Source of the DNA: JBNJDJ01 sp051744845
GTDB lineage: Bacteria > Bacillota > Clostridia > Peptostreptococcales > Acidaminobacteraceae
Assembly (NCBI GenBank): GCA_051744845.1
Contig: JBNJDJ010000008.1
Coordinates: 1 to 44,939 of the forward strand
Direction: 5' to 3'
Length of the DNA stretch: 44,939 nt
Of the stretch, positions 7,654 to 15,949 are shown one piece after another. The notes below the pieces were generated by a model, which was not told where the DNA came from, searched no databases, and saw only the letters and a program-made list of their open reading frames with translations. Each line of letters begins with the position of its first letter. The first letter of the stretch is position 1. A program made the translations under genes and the position numbers.

Positions 7654-8070
7654 TTAAAAATCAATACTTTCTAACTTTTCTTCTCTTTTTTTAGCTTCTT
7701 TTAATAATCCTTTACGATTAACAATATGTCTCTCATTATGTCCAGCTCCAATACTCCCAATTTCATCATAAGCCTCCATAGAAATATCGATTCTTTCATT
7801 TGTAACATCTGTTACTGTTACTTTTACAGAAATAGTTTCACCTACCATAGATGGCTTAAAATGTGTCACATTTAACTTTTTAGCTACTGAAACAAATCCT
7901 TCATCTAAACTTTTATCTACAAGTTTTGCACTTGCTTCAATCATTAAAGCTACAAGTGGAGGTGTTGCAAATAATTTTTGAAGTTGTTTAGATCCATAAT
8001 TAGAAGCTGCTGATTTTTCAGTTACTTTTGTCTGAATTGTTAAAGTATCCCCTATTTTTAAATCAATCAT
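7654..8070 (-). CDS. Hotdog-fold thioesterase, fluoroacetyl-CoA thioesterase (FlK)-like
   Basis: This 138-aa single hotdog domain resembles the FlK-like branch. Thr36, Glu45 and His70 (in FATPPLV, MIEA and VTHFKP) sit at spacings matching the Thr/Glu/His catalytic residues of FlK, and the AGHNERHIVN segment near the end is also typical. It probably hydrolyses a small acyl-CoA. In organisms that do not meet fluoroacetate the true substrate is unknown. The SD AAGGAGGGAG precedes the ATG. A TATAAT-like element lies in the 48-base gap upstream, so it may have its own promoter, and it ends at the hairpin at 7585-7639. Confidence 0.75.
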   Translation of the reverse strand: MIDLKIGDTLTIQTKVTEKSAASNYGSKQLQKLFATPPLVALMIEASAKLVDKSLDEGFVSVAKKLNVTHFKPSMVGETISVKVTVTDVTNERIDISMEAYDEIGSIGAGHNERHIVNRKGLLKEAKKREEKLESIDF

Positions 8071-8118
8071 AAAACTCCCTCCTTTTAATTATATATACCA
8101 ATAAAGATGGTAGTTTAA

Positions 8119-8652
8119 TCAATATTTCTGATTTATATAAGAGGAAATTACTGAATTTTGTTTTTTATTTAAAAAAACTTCATTTTTCTTTAATCTATTT
8201 AAAATTAACTTATCTTTAGTATGAAAAATTGCTTTATCATAATCTTTTAAAATGATTTCAAATAACTCACCATCTAATGCTTTAGAATCCATGTTTATAA
8301 AAAATGCTTCGACATTTTTATATTTAATTATTTTTAAAACATCTTTTATAACGTTATTTTTATAATTATAATTATCAAAACCTTTTTGTTTTAAGTTATA
8401 AGCTTTTTCAGGATCTTTTAATTCTAATTCAAATGCTTTAGTAAACAGATATTTAGCTACAGAATTAAAATATTGATATGATAGTAAACCTTTTTTAACT
8501 GTTTGAATATTTTCATAAGGTTTTATATCTAATTTTGATACATATTCATAATTTTTTTTAATAAATTCAAACTTATTAATTTTTTCTTTTTCAAGTTCAT
8601 TAATCAATTCATTTCTAAAATCGATTAATTTATTTAACTTTTGTGGTTCCAT
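8119..8652 (-). CDS. Uncharacterised helical protein
   Basis: This 177-aa protein is rich in Lys, Glu, Asn and aromatic residues, is predicted mostly helical, and has no signal peptide or membrane segment. The N-terminal part (LIDFRNELINELEKEKINKFEFIKKNYEY is the general pattern, residues 9-37) alternates charged and hydrophobic residues as in a helical hairpin. I do not recognise a catalytic motif. It follows the metallophosphoesterase gene by eight bases and so belongs to the same transcription unit as RelQ and the phosphatases. Small proteins of this kind occur next to housekeeping genes in related anaerobes, but I cannot assign a role. Confidence 0.7.
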   Translation of the reverse strand: MEPQKLNKLIDFRNELINELEKEKINKFEFIKKNYEYVSKLDIKPYENIQTVKKGLLSYQYFNSVAKYLFTKAFELELKDPEKAYNLKQKGFDNYNYKNNVIKDVLKIIKYKNVEAFFINMDSKALDGELFEIILKDYDKAIFHTKDKLILNRLKKNEVFLNKKQNSVISSYINQKY

Positions 8653-8660
8653 TTAATCTC

Positions 8661-9350
8661 CTATCTAACTTTGTATAATTGAAAATCTAAATAATCACAT
8701 GATGTTAAATAATAAAAAATATTATTGTAAATACCCTTTATCCCTTTTTTGAAAGAATTTTTTGTATGTAAATGTCCATAAAAAACTTTTTTAATATCAT
8801 ATTTTTCAAATAATTTTGTAAATTTTGAAGCTTGTAATATATTATTAGTAGGTGGATAATGCATCATTACTATAATATTATTATAATTATCTTTTTTAGC
8901 TTTTTTAATAGATCTTTCCAAACGACTCACTTCTCTTAAATATATTTTTTTATCATGATCACTAAATTCATTATCTCCTGGACAAATCCATCCTCTAGAA
9001 CCACAAATTGCTATATCATTATATACATAATAATTATTATGTATAAATTTTATACTTTCATACTTGTTATTCATTTTTTTTAAAGAAGTCCACCAATAGT
9101 CATGATTCCCTTTTATAATTATTTTTTCACCTGGCAAATTATCTATCCACTTAAAATCTAATTCAGCTTCTTTAAATTTCAAAGCCCAAGAAATATCTCC
9201 AGTTAATAAAACTAAATCATCTTCTTTTACTTTTTTTATCCAGTCTTTTTTAATTTTTTTATAATGTTTTTCCCAACTTTCACCAAATATTCCCATTGGT
9301 TTCTCATTTTCAAAACTCAAATGCAAATCTCCAATAACATAAATAGACAT
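8661..9350 (-). CDS. Calcineurin-like metallophosphoesterase
   Basis: This 229-aa cytoplasmic protein has the full set of metallophosphoesterase motifs: GDLH (metal-binding Asp and His), TGDISW, GNHD, the MMHYPP histidine and GHLH near the C-terminus. It probably hydrolyses a phosphomonoester or phosphodiester with two metal ions; the substrate is unknown. I choose the ATG at 9350. It lies one base after the relQ stop, fits termination-reinitiation coupling, and gives the usual family start MSIYVIGDLH. The frame is open upstream to a GTG at 9383 inside relQ, which would add eleven unrelated residues. Confidence 0.82.
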   Translation of the reverse strand: MSIYVIGDLHLSFENEKPMGIFGESWEKHYKKIKKDWIKKVKEDDLVLLTGDISWALKFKEAELDFKWIDNLPGEKIIIKGNHDYWWTSLKKMNNKYESIKFIHNNYYVYNDIAICGSRGWICPGDNEFSDHDKKIYLREVSRLERSIKKAKKDNYNNIIVMMHYPPTNNILQASKFTKLFEKYDIKKVFYGHLHTKNSFKKGIKGIYNNIFYYLTSCDYLDFQLYKVR

Positions 9351-9351
9351 A

Positions 9352-10161
9352 TTAATCATCCAATCTAAATTGAGGAATTTCACTTTTTACTTCTTTTAAT
9401 AACTCTTCAAAATCCATTTTTGATCCATTCTCCCATAATTTATCGTATTTTTCATAATATTTTTTTACTTTTTCTTTTTCACAATATTTACTTAATAATT
9501 TTAAAGTTCTTATTAATTCATCAACTACATTTGATTTTTCTTCAAATATCTTTTGTGCATCTATAATTTCATCTCTAATACGACACATCTCATCATCAAG
9601 CATAACAACAGCTCTAGCTGAATTAATAAGTCTTAATTTTATCTCTTCTGGTAAACTACCTTTATATTTATATCTTAAAGAATGTTCAATAGTTGCCCAA
9701 AAATTCATAGCTAAAGTTCTAATTTGAAGTTCTGCTAATATTTCTTTTTCTCCAAATGCTGTTTGGACAGGATATTTTATAATAATATGGTAGCTTTTAT
9801 ATCCGCTTTCTTTTGGATTAGAAATATAATCTTTTTCATAAGCAATTTCTAAATCTTTACCATCCCTACTTCTAAGCAAATCAACAACATCAAAAATATC
9901 ATCTTTAAATTGACACATAATTCTTATACCAGCAATATCTTCCATTTTCTCTTGTATTTCAGAAGGCTCTATATTTTCTCTTTCACATTTTTCAATAATA
10001 CTTGAAATTTTTTTTACTCTTCCTGTTACAAATTCAATTGGTGAATATTTACTCATATCACGATATTCTTTTCTAATGGCCTTTAATTTGACTTTTAACT
10101 CTTCTACAGCTTGCTCGTAAGGAAGCAATATTTTTTTCCATTCTCTAATCTTTTTTTCCAT
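9352..10161 (-). CDS. relQ: Small alarmone synthetase RelQ (GTP pyrophosphokinase)
   Basis: This 269-aa single-domain (p)ppGpp synthetase resembles Bacillus RelQ/YjbM (SasB) closely. Shared stretches include LLPYEQAVEELKVKLK, SPIEFVTGRVKK, DIAGIRIMCQF, ESGYKSYH and ELQIRTLAMNFWATIEHSL. These contain the catalytic Asp, the Glu of ELQIRT and the nucleotide-binding basic residues. There is no hydrolase domain, so it only synthesises alarmone from ATP and GDP/GTP. The C-terminal tail is longer than in Bacillus. I start at ATG 10161, which aligns with the Bacillus start and has a GGTGGTGA ribosome site, rather than at the GTG at 10173. The start lies inside the end of the upstream HAD gene, suggesting coupling. 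Confidence 0.88.
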   Translation of the reverse strand: MEKKIREWKKILLPYEQAVEELKVKLKAIRKEYRDMSKYSPIEFVTGRVKKISSIIEKCERENIEPSEIQEKMEDIAGIRIMCQFKDDIFDVVDLLRSRDGKDLEIAYEKDYISNPKESGYKSYHIIIKYPVQTAFGEKEILAELQIRTLAMNFWATIEHSLRYKYKGSLPEEIKLRLINSARAVVMLDDEMCRIRDEIIDAQKIFEEKSNVVDELIRTLKLLSKYCEKEKVKKYYEKYDKLWENGSKMDFEELLKEVKSEIPQFRLDD

Positions 10162-10837
10162 TGTCACCACCACTAATTGTTTTTATCAAATCACTCGGTA
10201 ATTTATCAAATAAAAAATCTGGTTTATATTTTCTTAAAATATCTTTAGAATAACTTCCACTTGCTACAGCTATAGTTTTTATATTATTATCTTTACCAGC
10301 AATAATATCATCTGGAGTATCTCCAATCATATATATATTTTCTTTATATATTTTATTATCAACTCTAGCTTGTGAAATGTTTATGGCATTTTGTACTAAT
10401 CGTTTTCTTGTTTCAAAAGAATCACCACAACTTAAAATTCTAAAATATTTTAATAAATTCGCATTTTTTAATTTAACTATTGCACCGACTTCAGAATTTC
10501 CTGTAGCAATAGCATTTATTAATTTTTCATTTTTATCTATTGACTTTAAATTTTTTACTATATTATCTAATGTTTTGAACTTTTTATTATATAATAAATT
10601 TTCTTTTAATTTATTAGTATAAATTTTTAAAAAATCATTCCATTCAAAATCATTAATATCATTTTTTTCAATAACTGCATTTATAATATTATAATCTAAT
10701 TTCCCAGCTAAATTTATATCCATTAATGCATTATTTATACTATAACTACTTTTAAAGCTACTTTCTAAAGCTTGTTTACCTGATGCACCACAATCTATTA
10801 GCGTTCCATCTATATCCCAAATAAATAATTTTTTCAA
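10145..10837 (-). CDS. HAD-family hydrolase, phosphoglycolate phosphatase-like
   Basis: This 230-aa HAD subfamily IA protein has motif I WDIDGT, motif II IATGNS and motif IV MIGDTPDD, so the active site is complete; its substrate is unknown. The start is unusual. The frame extends to a GTG at 10846 directly after the upstream stop, with no ribosome site. The TTG at 10837 has AGGTGAT, a perfect match to the 3' end of 16S rRNA, three bases upstream, and gives the natural family N-terminus KKLFIWDIDGT. I therefore choose TTG. It is translationally tied to relQ downstream (17-base overlap) and to the radical SAM gene upstream. Confidence 0.8.
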   Translation of the reverse strand: MKKLFIWDIDGTLIDCGASGKQALESSFKSSYSINNALMDINLAGKLDYNIINAVIEKNDINDFEWNDFLKIYTNKLKENLLYNKKFKTLDNIVKNLKSIDKNEKLINAIATGNSEVGAIVKLKNANLLKYFRILSCGDSFETRKRLVQNAINISQARVDNKIYKENIYMIGDTPDDIIAGKDNNIKTIAVASGSYSKDILRKYKPDFLFDKLPSDLIKTISGGDNGKKD

Positions 10838-10846
10838 ACTAATCAC

Positions 10847-11794
10847 CTAATCAAATATATTTAATGCTTTCCCATTTAAATAATTACATTTATCTCCTTG
10901 AAAAATATCTTCATTTTCTAATTTTTTCAAAATCAAATTATTTATTTTCCACCAAGACCTTCCCCAATTACAAAATAAAGCTTTATCTTTAGGAGCTCTT
11001 GCTAAAAATCTTTGGAATACAATATCTTCTTTAGTATATCTTATAAATTCAACTATCCTATCAATGTAATCTTTCATACTGCAAATTTCAAATTCATTGT
11101 TTTTATATTCTTTTGCTAATTTCGTACCTTTTAAAATATATAATGAATGAAGTTTTATTTGATCTATATCTAAAGCTGACATTACTTTTGCTGTTTCAAT
11201 TAAATCACTTTTTAAATCCCAAGGTAAATTAGCTATTAAATGTACTGTAATATTAAAATTAAATTTCTTTATTCTTATTACTGCATCAATAAATTCAGCC
11301 AAACTATGTCCTCTATTAACCTTTTTTAATGTTTTATGATTTATACTTTGTAATCCTAACTCAATTGAAATATTTATATCATTTTTAATAGATATTTCTT
11401 CTAAAACTTCTAAATATTTATCACTAATACAATCTGGTCTTGTTGATATAGAGACTTCAACAATATCTTTAATTAAACTTTCATTAATAACCTTTTTAAA
11501 TTTATCTACAGGCATATAAGTATTGGTAAAATTTTGAAAGTATGCTATAAACTTATCTGCATTATATTTTTTCCCAATAACTTTTTTATTTTGCAATAAT
11601 TGACTTTTAATGCTTAATGAATTATCTACATTTTCAAAACCTGTACCAATTTCAGAACAAAAACTACAACCACCTTTGGATAAGTTTTCATCTCTATTAG
11701 GGCAAGTTAAATCTAAATTTACCGGTAGTTTATATACTTTTTGTCCATATTTTTGCTTTAAAAAAGTAGAGTACTTTAGATATCTTTCTGACAT
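10847..11794 (-). CDS. Radical SAM protein, TIGR01212/YtqA family (MnmL-like)
   Basis: This 315-aa radical SAM protein has the atypically spaced cluster motif of the TIGR01212 family: Cys in LTCPNRD followed by GGCSFC. The family stretches SISTRPDCI, ELGLQSIN and HLIANLPWD are also present. The C-terminal region contains CNWGRSWWK. The Bacillus homologue YtqA has been linked to late steps of tRNA wobble uridine (mnm5s2U) modification; that link is from memory of the literature and not from this sequence. No MnmM/YtqB partner lies next to it here. SD GAGGAAC precedes the ATG. It heads the radical SAM-HAD-relQ-phosphoesterase-orphan cluster, just after the terminator of the Usp gene. Confidence 0.85.
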   Translation of the reverse strand: MSERYLKYSTFLKQKYGQKVYKLPVNLDLTCPNRDENLSKGGCSFCSEIGTGFENVDNSLSIKSQLLQNKKVIGKKYNADKFIAYFQNFTNTYMPVDKFKKVINESLIKDIVEVSISTRPDCISDKYLEVLEEISIKNDINISIELGLQSINHKTLKKVNRGHSLAEFIDAVIRIKKFNFNITVHLIANLPWDLKSDLIETAKVMSALDIDQIKLHSLYILKGTKLAKEYKNNEFEICSMKDYIDRIVEFIRYTKEDIVFQRFLARAPKDKALFCNWGRSWWKINNLILKKLENEDIFQGDKCNYLNGKALNIFD

Positions 11795-11825
11795 AAGTTC
11801 CTCTTTCTTTATTTTAAATATTCAT

Positions 11826-11851
11826 AAAAAAGATAGAATCAATAGATTCTA
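11826..11851 (-). terminator. Intrinsic terminator overlapping the Usp stop codon
   Basis: TAGAATC (11834-11840) pairs with GATTCTA (11845-11851) around a four-base loop. On the minus strand TCTTTTTT follows. The TAG stop of the Usp gene lies within the stem. Runs of T on both sides could make it bidirectional. Confidence 0.75.
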
Positions 11852-12232
11852 ACTTTTTTTTATTATTTTAAATTCAACTGGTCTTTCAATTTTATTTTTT
11901 AATCTTTTTATCATATTTTGTTGTTTAGAAGTTTCTAATGATTCTCCCATTACAATTTTAGTAATATTATTTTTTTGAGCATATTCAGCTAATTTGCCTT
12001 CAATATCTCTAGCTTTATATACACTTAACTCAGCATTATACTTTTTTGAAATATCAAAAAGATACTCTAATGCATCTGATTCTTTCATTTTATCTAAATA
12101 TTTCCATCCTTTTTTAACAACATGGATGATTTTTAAATCTCCTTTTAATTTCTCGCTTAATTTATAACCTTTTTTTATAAGAGATTCACATGATTTTTGT
12201 TGTGTAACACAAACCATAATTTTTTCTTCCAT
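11849..12232 (-). CDS. Universal stress protein-like protein, KdpD-type Usp domain
   Basis: This 127-aa single Usp domain starts IMVCVTQQKSCESLIKKGYKL. This resembles the Usp domain embedded in the sensor kinase KdpD more than a classical UspA, but here it stands alone. The C-terminal ATP-loop region (VMGES..) partly keeps the G-2x-G-9x-G(S/T) pattern but lacks a full consensus, so nucleotide binding is uncertain. In KdpD the domain helps sense potassium or bind ligands, and a free-standing version might do the same for another partner. SD TAGGAGGA precedes the ATG. Terminators lie on both sides, so it is monocistronic. Confidence 0.75.
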   Translation of the reverse strand: MEEKIMVCVTQQKSCESLIKKGYKLSEKLKGDLKIIHVVKKGWKYLDKMKESDALEYLFDISKKYNAELSVYKARDIEGKLAEYAQKNNITKIVMGESLETSKQQNMIKRLKNKIERPVEFKIIKKS

Positions 12233-12277
12233 AAAATTATTCCTCCTAGCACTTCTCTTTTATCATATCATAAAATC

Positions 12278-12293
12278 AACTAGCTCTCTAGTT
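12278..12293. promoter_or_regulatory. Inverted repeat upstream of the Usp gene, candidate operator
   Basis: AACTAG (12278-12283) and CTAGTT (12288-12293) form a perfect inverted repeat with a four-base centre. A TATGAT -10-like element lies about twenty bases closer to the gene, so the repeat would overlap the -35 region. Confidence 0.4.
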
Positions 12294-12323
12294 AAATTAA
12301 GATTTTTATAAATTAGGAAAAAT

Positions 12324-12347
12324 AATAAAAGATGAGCTAAGCCCATC
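12324..12347 (-). terminator. Intrinsic terminator after the small P-loop gene
   Basis: GATGAGC (12331-12337) pairs with GCCCATC (12341-12347), including one G-U pair, around a three-base loop. On the minus strand it is followed by TTTTATTATTTTT. Confidence 0.8.
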
Positions 12348-12358
12348 TTTTTTATTAT

Positions 12359-12769
12359 TTAATATAAATATTTTTCTAGCTCACTAGGAAGTCCTGTAAT
12401 TGCATGGCTTGCTGATAAATAGAAGCAAACATCATTTTTATCACTTACCATTTCAAGTTTTTTAAATATATCTGGTAAAAGAGAAACATCTGTTTTTACA
12501 CTTTTTAAAATCCCATCGATAAATATTTTATCAATATCATAATCTCTAGATAACATTCCGCTAATAAACCCTACAAAACCATCAACTGACTTAATATCAT
12601 ATTCTGATATATCAATAAAGCGAATATTATGGTCTAAATCAAATATATTTCGATCATTGTCATCTAAATATACAATATTACCATCAGATTTTTCCACTTC
12701 ATCATTAGCCAATTGAATCATTTGCTTAGATTTACCAATACCTTTTTTTCCTGCAATTAACTTAACCAT
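12359..12769 (-). CDS. Small P-loop protein of the clostridial PilT-annotated family
   Basis: This 136-aa protein begins MVKLIAGKKGIGKSKQM, with a Walker A-type loop GKKGIGKSK at 7-15. A hydrophobic strand ending in Asp, KIFIDGI, could be a Walker B equivalent. Related short proteins in Clostridia are often labelled twitching motility protein PilT, but the length and missing secretion-ATPase motifs make that name misleading. The start is ATG 12769, with the SD AAGGAGGA nine bases upstream; a longer in-frame ATG at 12790 overlaps this SD and is rejected. It follows rlmN in what looks like one operon, and its role is unknown. Confidence 0.72.
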   Translation of the reverse strand: MVKLIAGKKGIGKSKQMIQLANDEVEKSDGNIVYLDDNDRNIFDLDHNIRFIDISEYDIKSVDGFVGFISGMLSRDYDIDKIFIDGILKSVKTDVSLLPDIFKKLEMVSDKNDVCFYLSASHAITGLPSELEKYLY

Positions 12770-12829
12770 TTTAATCTCCTCCTTAACCAATCCTTATCTA
12801 ATTATTCTATAAAGGATAACTATAATCCT

Positions 12830-13864
12830 TTAATTTTTCTTAGAATAATTATTTCTTAATTGCCCACAAGCCGCATTAATATCACTACCCATTTCTCTTC
12901 TAATTGTTACTGTAATATTAAATTCCTCTAAGGCTTTTTTAAACTTTTTAATATTTTTTTCTTTTGCTGGTAAGTAATTTTTTTCTTCTACTTTATTAAT
13001 TGGAATTAGATTAACATGACACAACATTCCTTTAAGTAACTCACCTAACCTAATAGCGGTTTGATAATTATCGTTTACCCGATTTATTAAAGAATATTCA
13101 AAAGTTATTCTTCTGTTTGTTTTTTTTATATAATACCTACAAGCTTCTAAAATATCTTCAATAGGATATTTCTGATTTACTGGTATTATTTCACTTCTCC
13201 TGTTATTAGACACTTCATGTAATGAAATAGCTAATGTTATTTGTAAATTTAAATCAGCTAATTTATAAATTTTAGGAACAATCCCTACTGTAGAGACAGT
13301 TATTTTTCTATGAGAAATATTTAATCCTTTAGAATGATTGACTAAATTTAGAAATTTTACTACATTTTTAAAATTATCTAAAGGCTCACCACTTCCCATT
13401 AATACTACATTTCCTATTTTCTCATTTATTTTATTTTGAAGAGTAAAAATTTGTCCTAACATTTCTCCTGAAGTTAAATTCCTTACTTTACCACCTATTG
13501 TTGATGCACAAAAGGTACATCCCATTTTACATCCTACTTGAGTAGAAATACAAATAGTATATCCGTGTTTATACTTCATTAAAACTGCTTCTATAATATT
13601 TCCATCACTTAATTTTAACAAAAATTTCTTTGTATTATCTTTAGATTCATAAGTTTTTTCAATAGCCATATTTTTTAATATGAATTTATCTTTTAAAACT
13701 ACAATTAAATTATTAGGAATATTTTTCATTTTTTCAAAATCTTCTATACCTTTTGAAATCCATCTAAATATTTGTTTTGCTCTAAATTTCTTAAATCCTT
13801 TTGTTTCTAAAAATTTTTCTATATCATTTATATTATAAGATCTAATATCTTTTTTTTGTCCCAT
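12830..13864 (-). CDS. rlmN: 23S rRNA (adenine-2503-C2)-methyltransferase RlmN
   Basis: This 344-aa radical SAM methyltransferase has the CxxxCxxC cluster in VGCKMGCTFCAS and the GGKVRNLTSGEM stretch. The catalytic cysteine lies in ACGQLRNN at the C-terminus; the partner cysteine lies in the same terminal pair typical of RlmN/Cfr. It methylates C2 of A2503 in 23S rRNA and may also modify some tRNAs. The N-terminal ferredoxin-like segment (IEKFLETKGFKKFRAKQIF) matches RlmN rather than Cfr, so this is the housekeeping enzyme. The ATG directly abuts the stop of the PHP gene upstream. Confidence 0.95.
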   Translation of the reverse strand: MGQKKDIRSYNINDIEKFLETKGFKKFRAKQIFRWISKGIEDFEKMKNIPNNLIVVLKDKFILKNMAIEKTYESKDNTKKFLLKLSDGNIIEAVLMKYKHGYTICISTQVGCKMGCTFCASTIGGKVRNLTSGEMLGQIFTLQNKINEKIGNVVLMGSGEPLDNFKNVVKFLNLVNHSKGLNISHRKITVSTVGIVPKIYKLADLNLQITLAISLHEVSNNRRSEIIPVNQKYPIEDILEACRYYIKKTNRRITFEYSLINRVNDNYQTAIRLGELLKGMLCHVNLIPINKVEEKNYLPAKEKNIKKFKKALEEFNITVTIRREMGSDINAACGQLRNNYSKKN

Positions 13865-14578
13865 TTATTTATTCCTTTTTAAAAATTTCTTAAGTTTTTC
13901 TTTATTTTCAGTTAAAACTAAACTTGAATTAATACCTACTTGATCAAATATTTCTTCAATTTTTTCAAAATCACCTAAATAAGTCTTATAATGAGCATCA
14001 CTCCCAGTTGTTAAGTAAACCCCATATTTTTTAGCTTTCTTAGCGATCTTGATACAATTTTTTCTCGATCCTTTTCTACTTAAATGTCCTGAACTATTAT
14101 TTATTTCTATAGCACAATTATATTTTTTGGCTGCCTTTACAAACTTATCTATATTAATTTTAAATTCTGGGTTACCTGAATGTCCAATTATATCTACATT
14201 AGGATTTTTCATTGTATTAATTAATGCCTTAGTATTTTCAGACTTACTCATAGGTTCAATACAAGGTGGATGTAAACTTGCAATTACTAAATCTAGTTTT
14301 GAAAGTAATTTATCATCTAGGTCTAATCTTCCATTAATATCCATAATATTAGCTTCAACACCTTTCAAAATTTCAACTCCATCAATTTTTTCAGGTATAA
14401 CCTTTTGATTAGCTATATGAAACCAATGAGAAGCTCCAGGCATTTTAGGACCGTGGTCTGTAATAGCAAACATTTCTATTCCTTTTTTCTTTGCTGCACT
14501 AATATAATCTGATAAAACAGAATATGCATGACCACTTGAAACAGTATGCACATGTGTATCTATTAAATAATTACTCAT
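13865..14578 (-). CDS. PHP-domain phosphatase, YcdX-like
   Basis: This 237-aa polymerase-and-histidinol-phosphatase domain protein has the metal ligands DTHVHT (about 7-12), ITDHGP, GVEANI, SLHPP, GHSG and TGSDAH, all in the order of the YcdX family. These trinuclear-metal proteins are phosphatases whose natural substrate is usually unknown. The start overlaps the stop of the upstream dehydrogenase by one base, and its own stop abuts rlmN, so the genes are cotranscribed. Confidence 0.85.
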   Translation of the reverse strand: MSNYLIDTHVHTVSSGHAYSVLSDYISAAKKKGIEMFAITDHGPKMPGASHWFHIANQKVIPEKIDGVEILKGVEANIMDINGRLDLDDKLLSKLDLVIASLHPPCIEPMSKSENTKALINTMKNPNVDIIGHSGNPEFKINIDKFVKAAKKYNCAIEINNSSGHLSRKGSRKNCIKIAKKAKKYGVYLTTGSDAHYKTYLGDFEKIEEIFDQVGINSSLVLTENKEKLKKFLKRNK

Positions 14579-15519
14579 TAATATCCCCTCTTGACTGAAA
14601 CAATATTTTTAAGTTCATTGTTTTCTTTAAATCTCTTTAAATTTTCATAAATAATTTCAAATCTTCTATCATCTTTTCTATCCGATATCCATGAATTATG
14701 AGATGAAATATAAACATTTTCAAAATTCCAAAGTTCAGAATTTTCGTCTAAAGGCTCACTTTCAAAAACATCTAAAGCTACTCCTTTAAACTTACCTTTT
14801 TTTATATTCTTAATTAAAGCATCTTGATCAACAACATCACCTCTTGAAATATTTATAAATATTGATAAATCTTTCATTTGGTCAAAAAAATCATTATCTA
14901 TAAAATGATAAGTTTTATCAGTAGATGGTAAAGTAGATATAATAACATCATAATCCTTTACAATATCCATCAGATTATTAACACTATAAACCTTTTTGAA
15001 ATATTTCTTTGAATCTCCTTTTCGATTAACTCCATCAATTTTACATTCAAATCCTTGTAATCTTTTTGCTCCTTCTGTTGCAATAGTTCCAGTTCCTAAA
15101 AAAAGTATTTTTTTATCAACTATTTCAGTTAAATTTTTTACCAGATCCCATTTATTATTTAATTGATTTTTTAATATAACTTTTTTTCTTTTAATTATTT
15201 CTAAAATATTTAATACTATCCATTCACCCATTGGTTTTGAATAGCCACCTTTATTATTAGTAACTAAAATATCTCTTTTTTCTAATTTATCTTTAGGTAA
15301 TTGGTCAATTCCTACTGAAGATAATTGAATCCATTTTAAATTTTTTAATTTATCAATATCTAAAGTCTCAAATGGATTATAACATACTAATATTTCAACA
15401 TCTTCTAACTCATCACTATATTCTAAACCCTTTTCTCTTTTTAAAATAACATTATATCCTAAATTTTCAAATTTGTTAATTCTTTCTTTACCATAATCAT
15501 AAGTAATTAAAACATCCAT
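14578..15519 (-). CDS. NAD-dependent D-2-hydroxyacid dehydrogenase
   Basis: This 313-aa protein has the D-isomer 2-hydroxyacid dehydrogenase layout. A catalytic domain with IQLSSVGIDQLP comes first, then a Rossmann domain with FLGTGTIATEGAK. The substrate-binding Arg lies in ISRGDVVD, the Glu in DVFESEPL and the catalytic His in SSHNSW. It reduces a 2-oxoacid or oxidises a 2-hydroxyacid with NAD(H). The sequence resembles phosphoglycerate dehydrogenase-like and glyoxylate reductase-like members, but the substrate is not certain. It begins just after the PilZ terminator and heads the cluster with the PHP protein, RlmN and the P-loop protein. No clear promoter is visible in the 40-base gap. Confidence 0.85.
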   Translation of the reverse strand: MDVLITYDYGKERINKFENLGYNVILKREKGLEYSDELEDVEILVCYNPFETLDIDKLKNLKWIQLSSVGIDQLPKDKLEKRDILVTNNKGGYSKPMGEWIVLNILEIIKRKKVILKNQLNNKWDLVKNLTEIVDKKILFLGTGTIATEGAKRLQGFECKIDGVNRKGDSKKYFKKVYSVNNLMDIVKDYDVIISTLPSTDKTYHFIDNDFFDQMKDLSIFINISRGDVVDQDALIKNIKKGKFKGVALDVFESEPLDENSELWNFENVYISSHNSWISDRKDDRRFEIIYENLKRFKENNELKNIVSVKRGY

Positions 15520-15533
15520 AATTTATTCCTCCA

Positions 15534-15569
15534 AAACAAAAAGTGTTAATCTAAAAACGATTAACACTT
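15534..15569 (-). terminator. Intrinsic terminator overlapping the PilZ stop
   Basis: AAGTGTTAATC (15541-15551) pairs perfectly with GATTAACACTT (15559-15569). On the minus strand TTTGTTTT follows. The TAA of the PilZ gene lies inside the stem. Confidence 0.85.
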
Positions 15570-15905
15570 ATTAATTTCTTTTTCATAATCATCCACAAAT
15601 GTCCCTAAAACATCTGCTAAACCAACAAATTCGCATCCATAGTAATAGCCTTTATTGATCTTTTCTTTTCTAATAATTTTTATAACACTAAAAAAACTTT
15701 TTTTATCGTCTATTGTAATTCTAGCATTAAAATAATAGTTTAATGGTAAATCATCTTCTACCTCAAATGCAATACCACCTTTAGAAATATTTACAACTAA
15801 AATTTCATCATTAATATCTTCAATTTTATCTTTTTGATTATAAAGTTCTTCTACTGTTAATGTAATATTTACAGGTAATCTTTTATTTCGGCGTTTTTCT
15901 TCCAT
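15561..15905 (-). CDS. PilZ-domain c-di-GMP receptor
   Basis: This 114-aa single PilZ domain has the RxxxR element in RRNKRLPV near the N-terminus and the second motif in NISKGGIAFE (Asn in place of the common Asp; N-x-S-x-x-G). Both contact the bound dinucleotide. It has no other domain, so it would act as a protein-protein adaptor that changes on c-di-GMP binding. A diguanylate cyclase is encoded at 30002-31018. It lies 44 bases downstream of pyc with a TATAAT-like box in the gap, so it may be read both from its own promoter and from pyc. Confidence 0.85.
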   Translation of the reverse strand: MEEKRRNKRLPVNITLTVEELYNQKDKIEDINDEILVVNISKGGIAFEVEDDLPLNYYFNARITIDDKKSFFSVIKIIRKEKINKGYYYGCEFVGLADVLGTFVDDYEKEINKC

Positions 15906-15949
15906 AACATAACCCCTTTCAACTTTAATTAATTATATCATAAATCAAT

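Noticed and set aside
12359..12769. Calling the small P-loop protein a twitching motility ATPase PilT
   Set aside because: It is 136 residues with only a P-loop; the secretion-ATPase Asp and His boxes are missing, and no pilus genes are nearby.
12811..12831. Inverted repeat AAAGGAT/ATCCTTT after rlmN as a terminator
   Set aside because: There is no U-tract on either strand, and the downstream P-loop gene follows closely. It may be a processing or weak regulatory site, but the evidence is thin.
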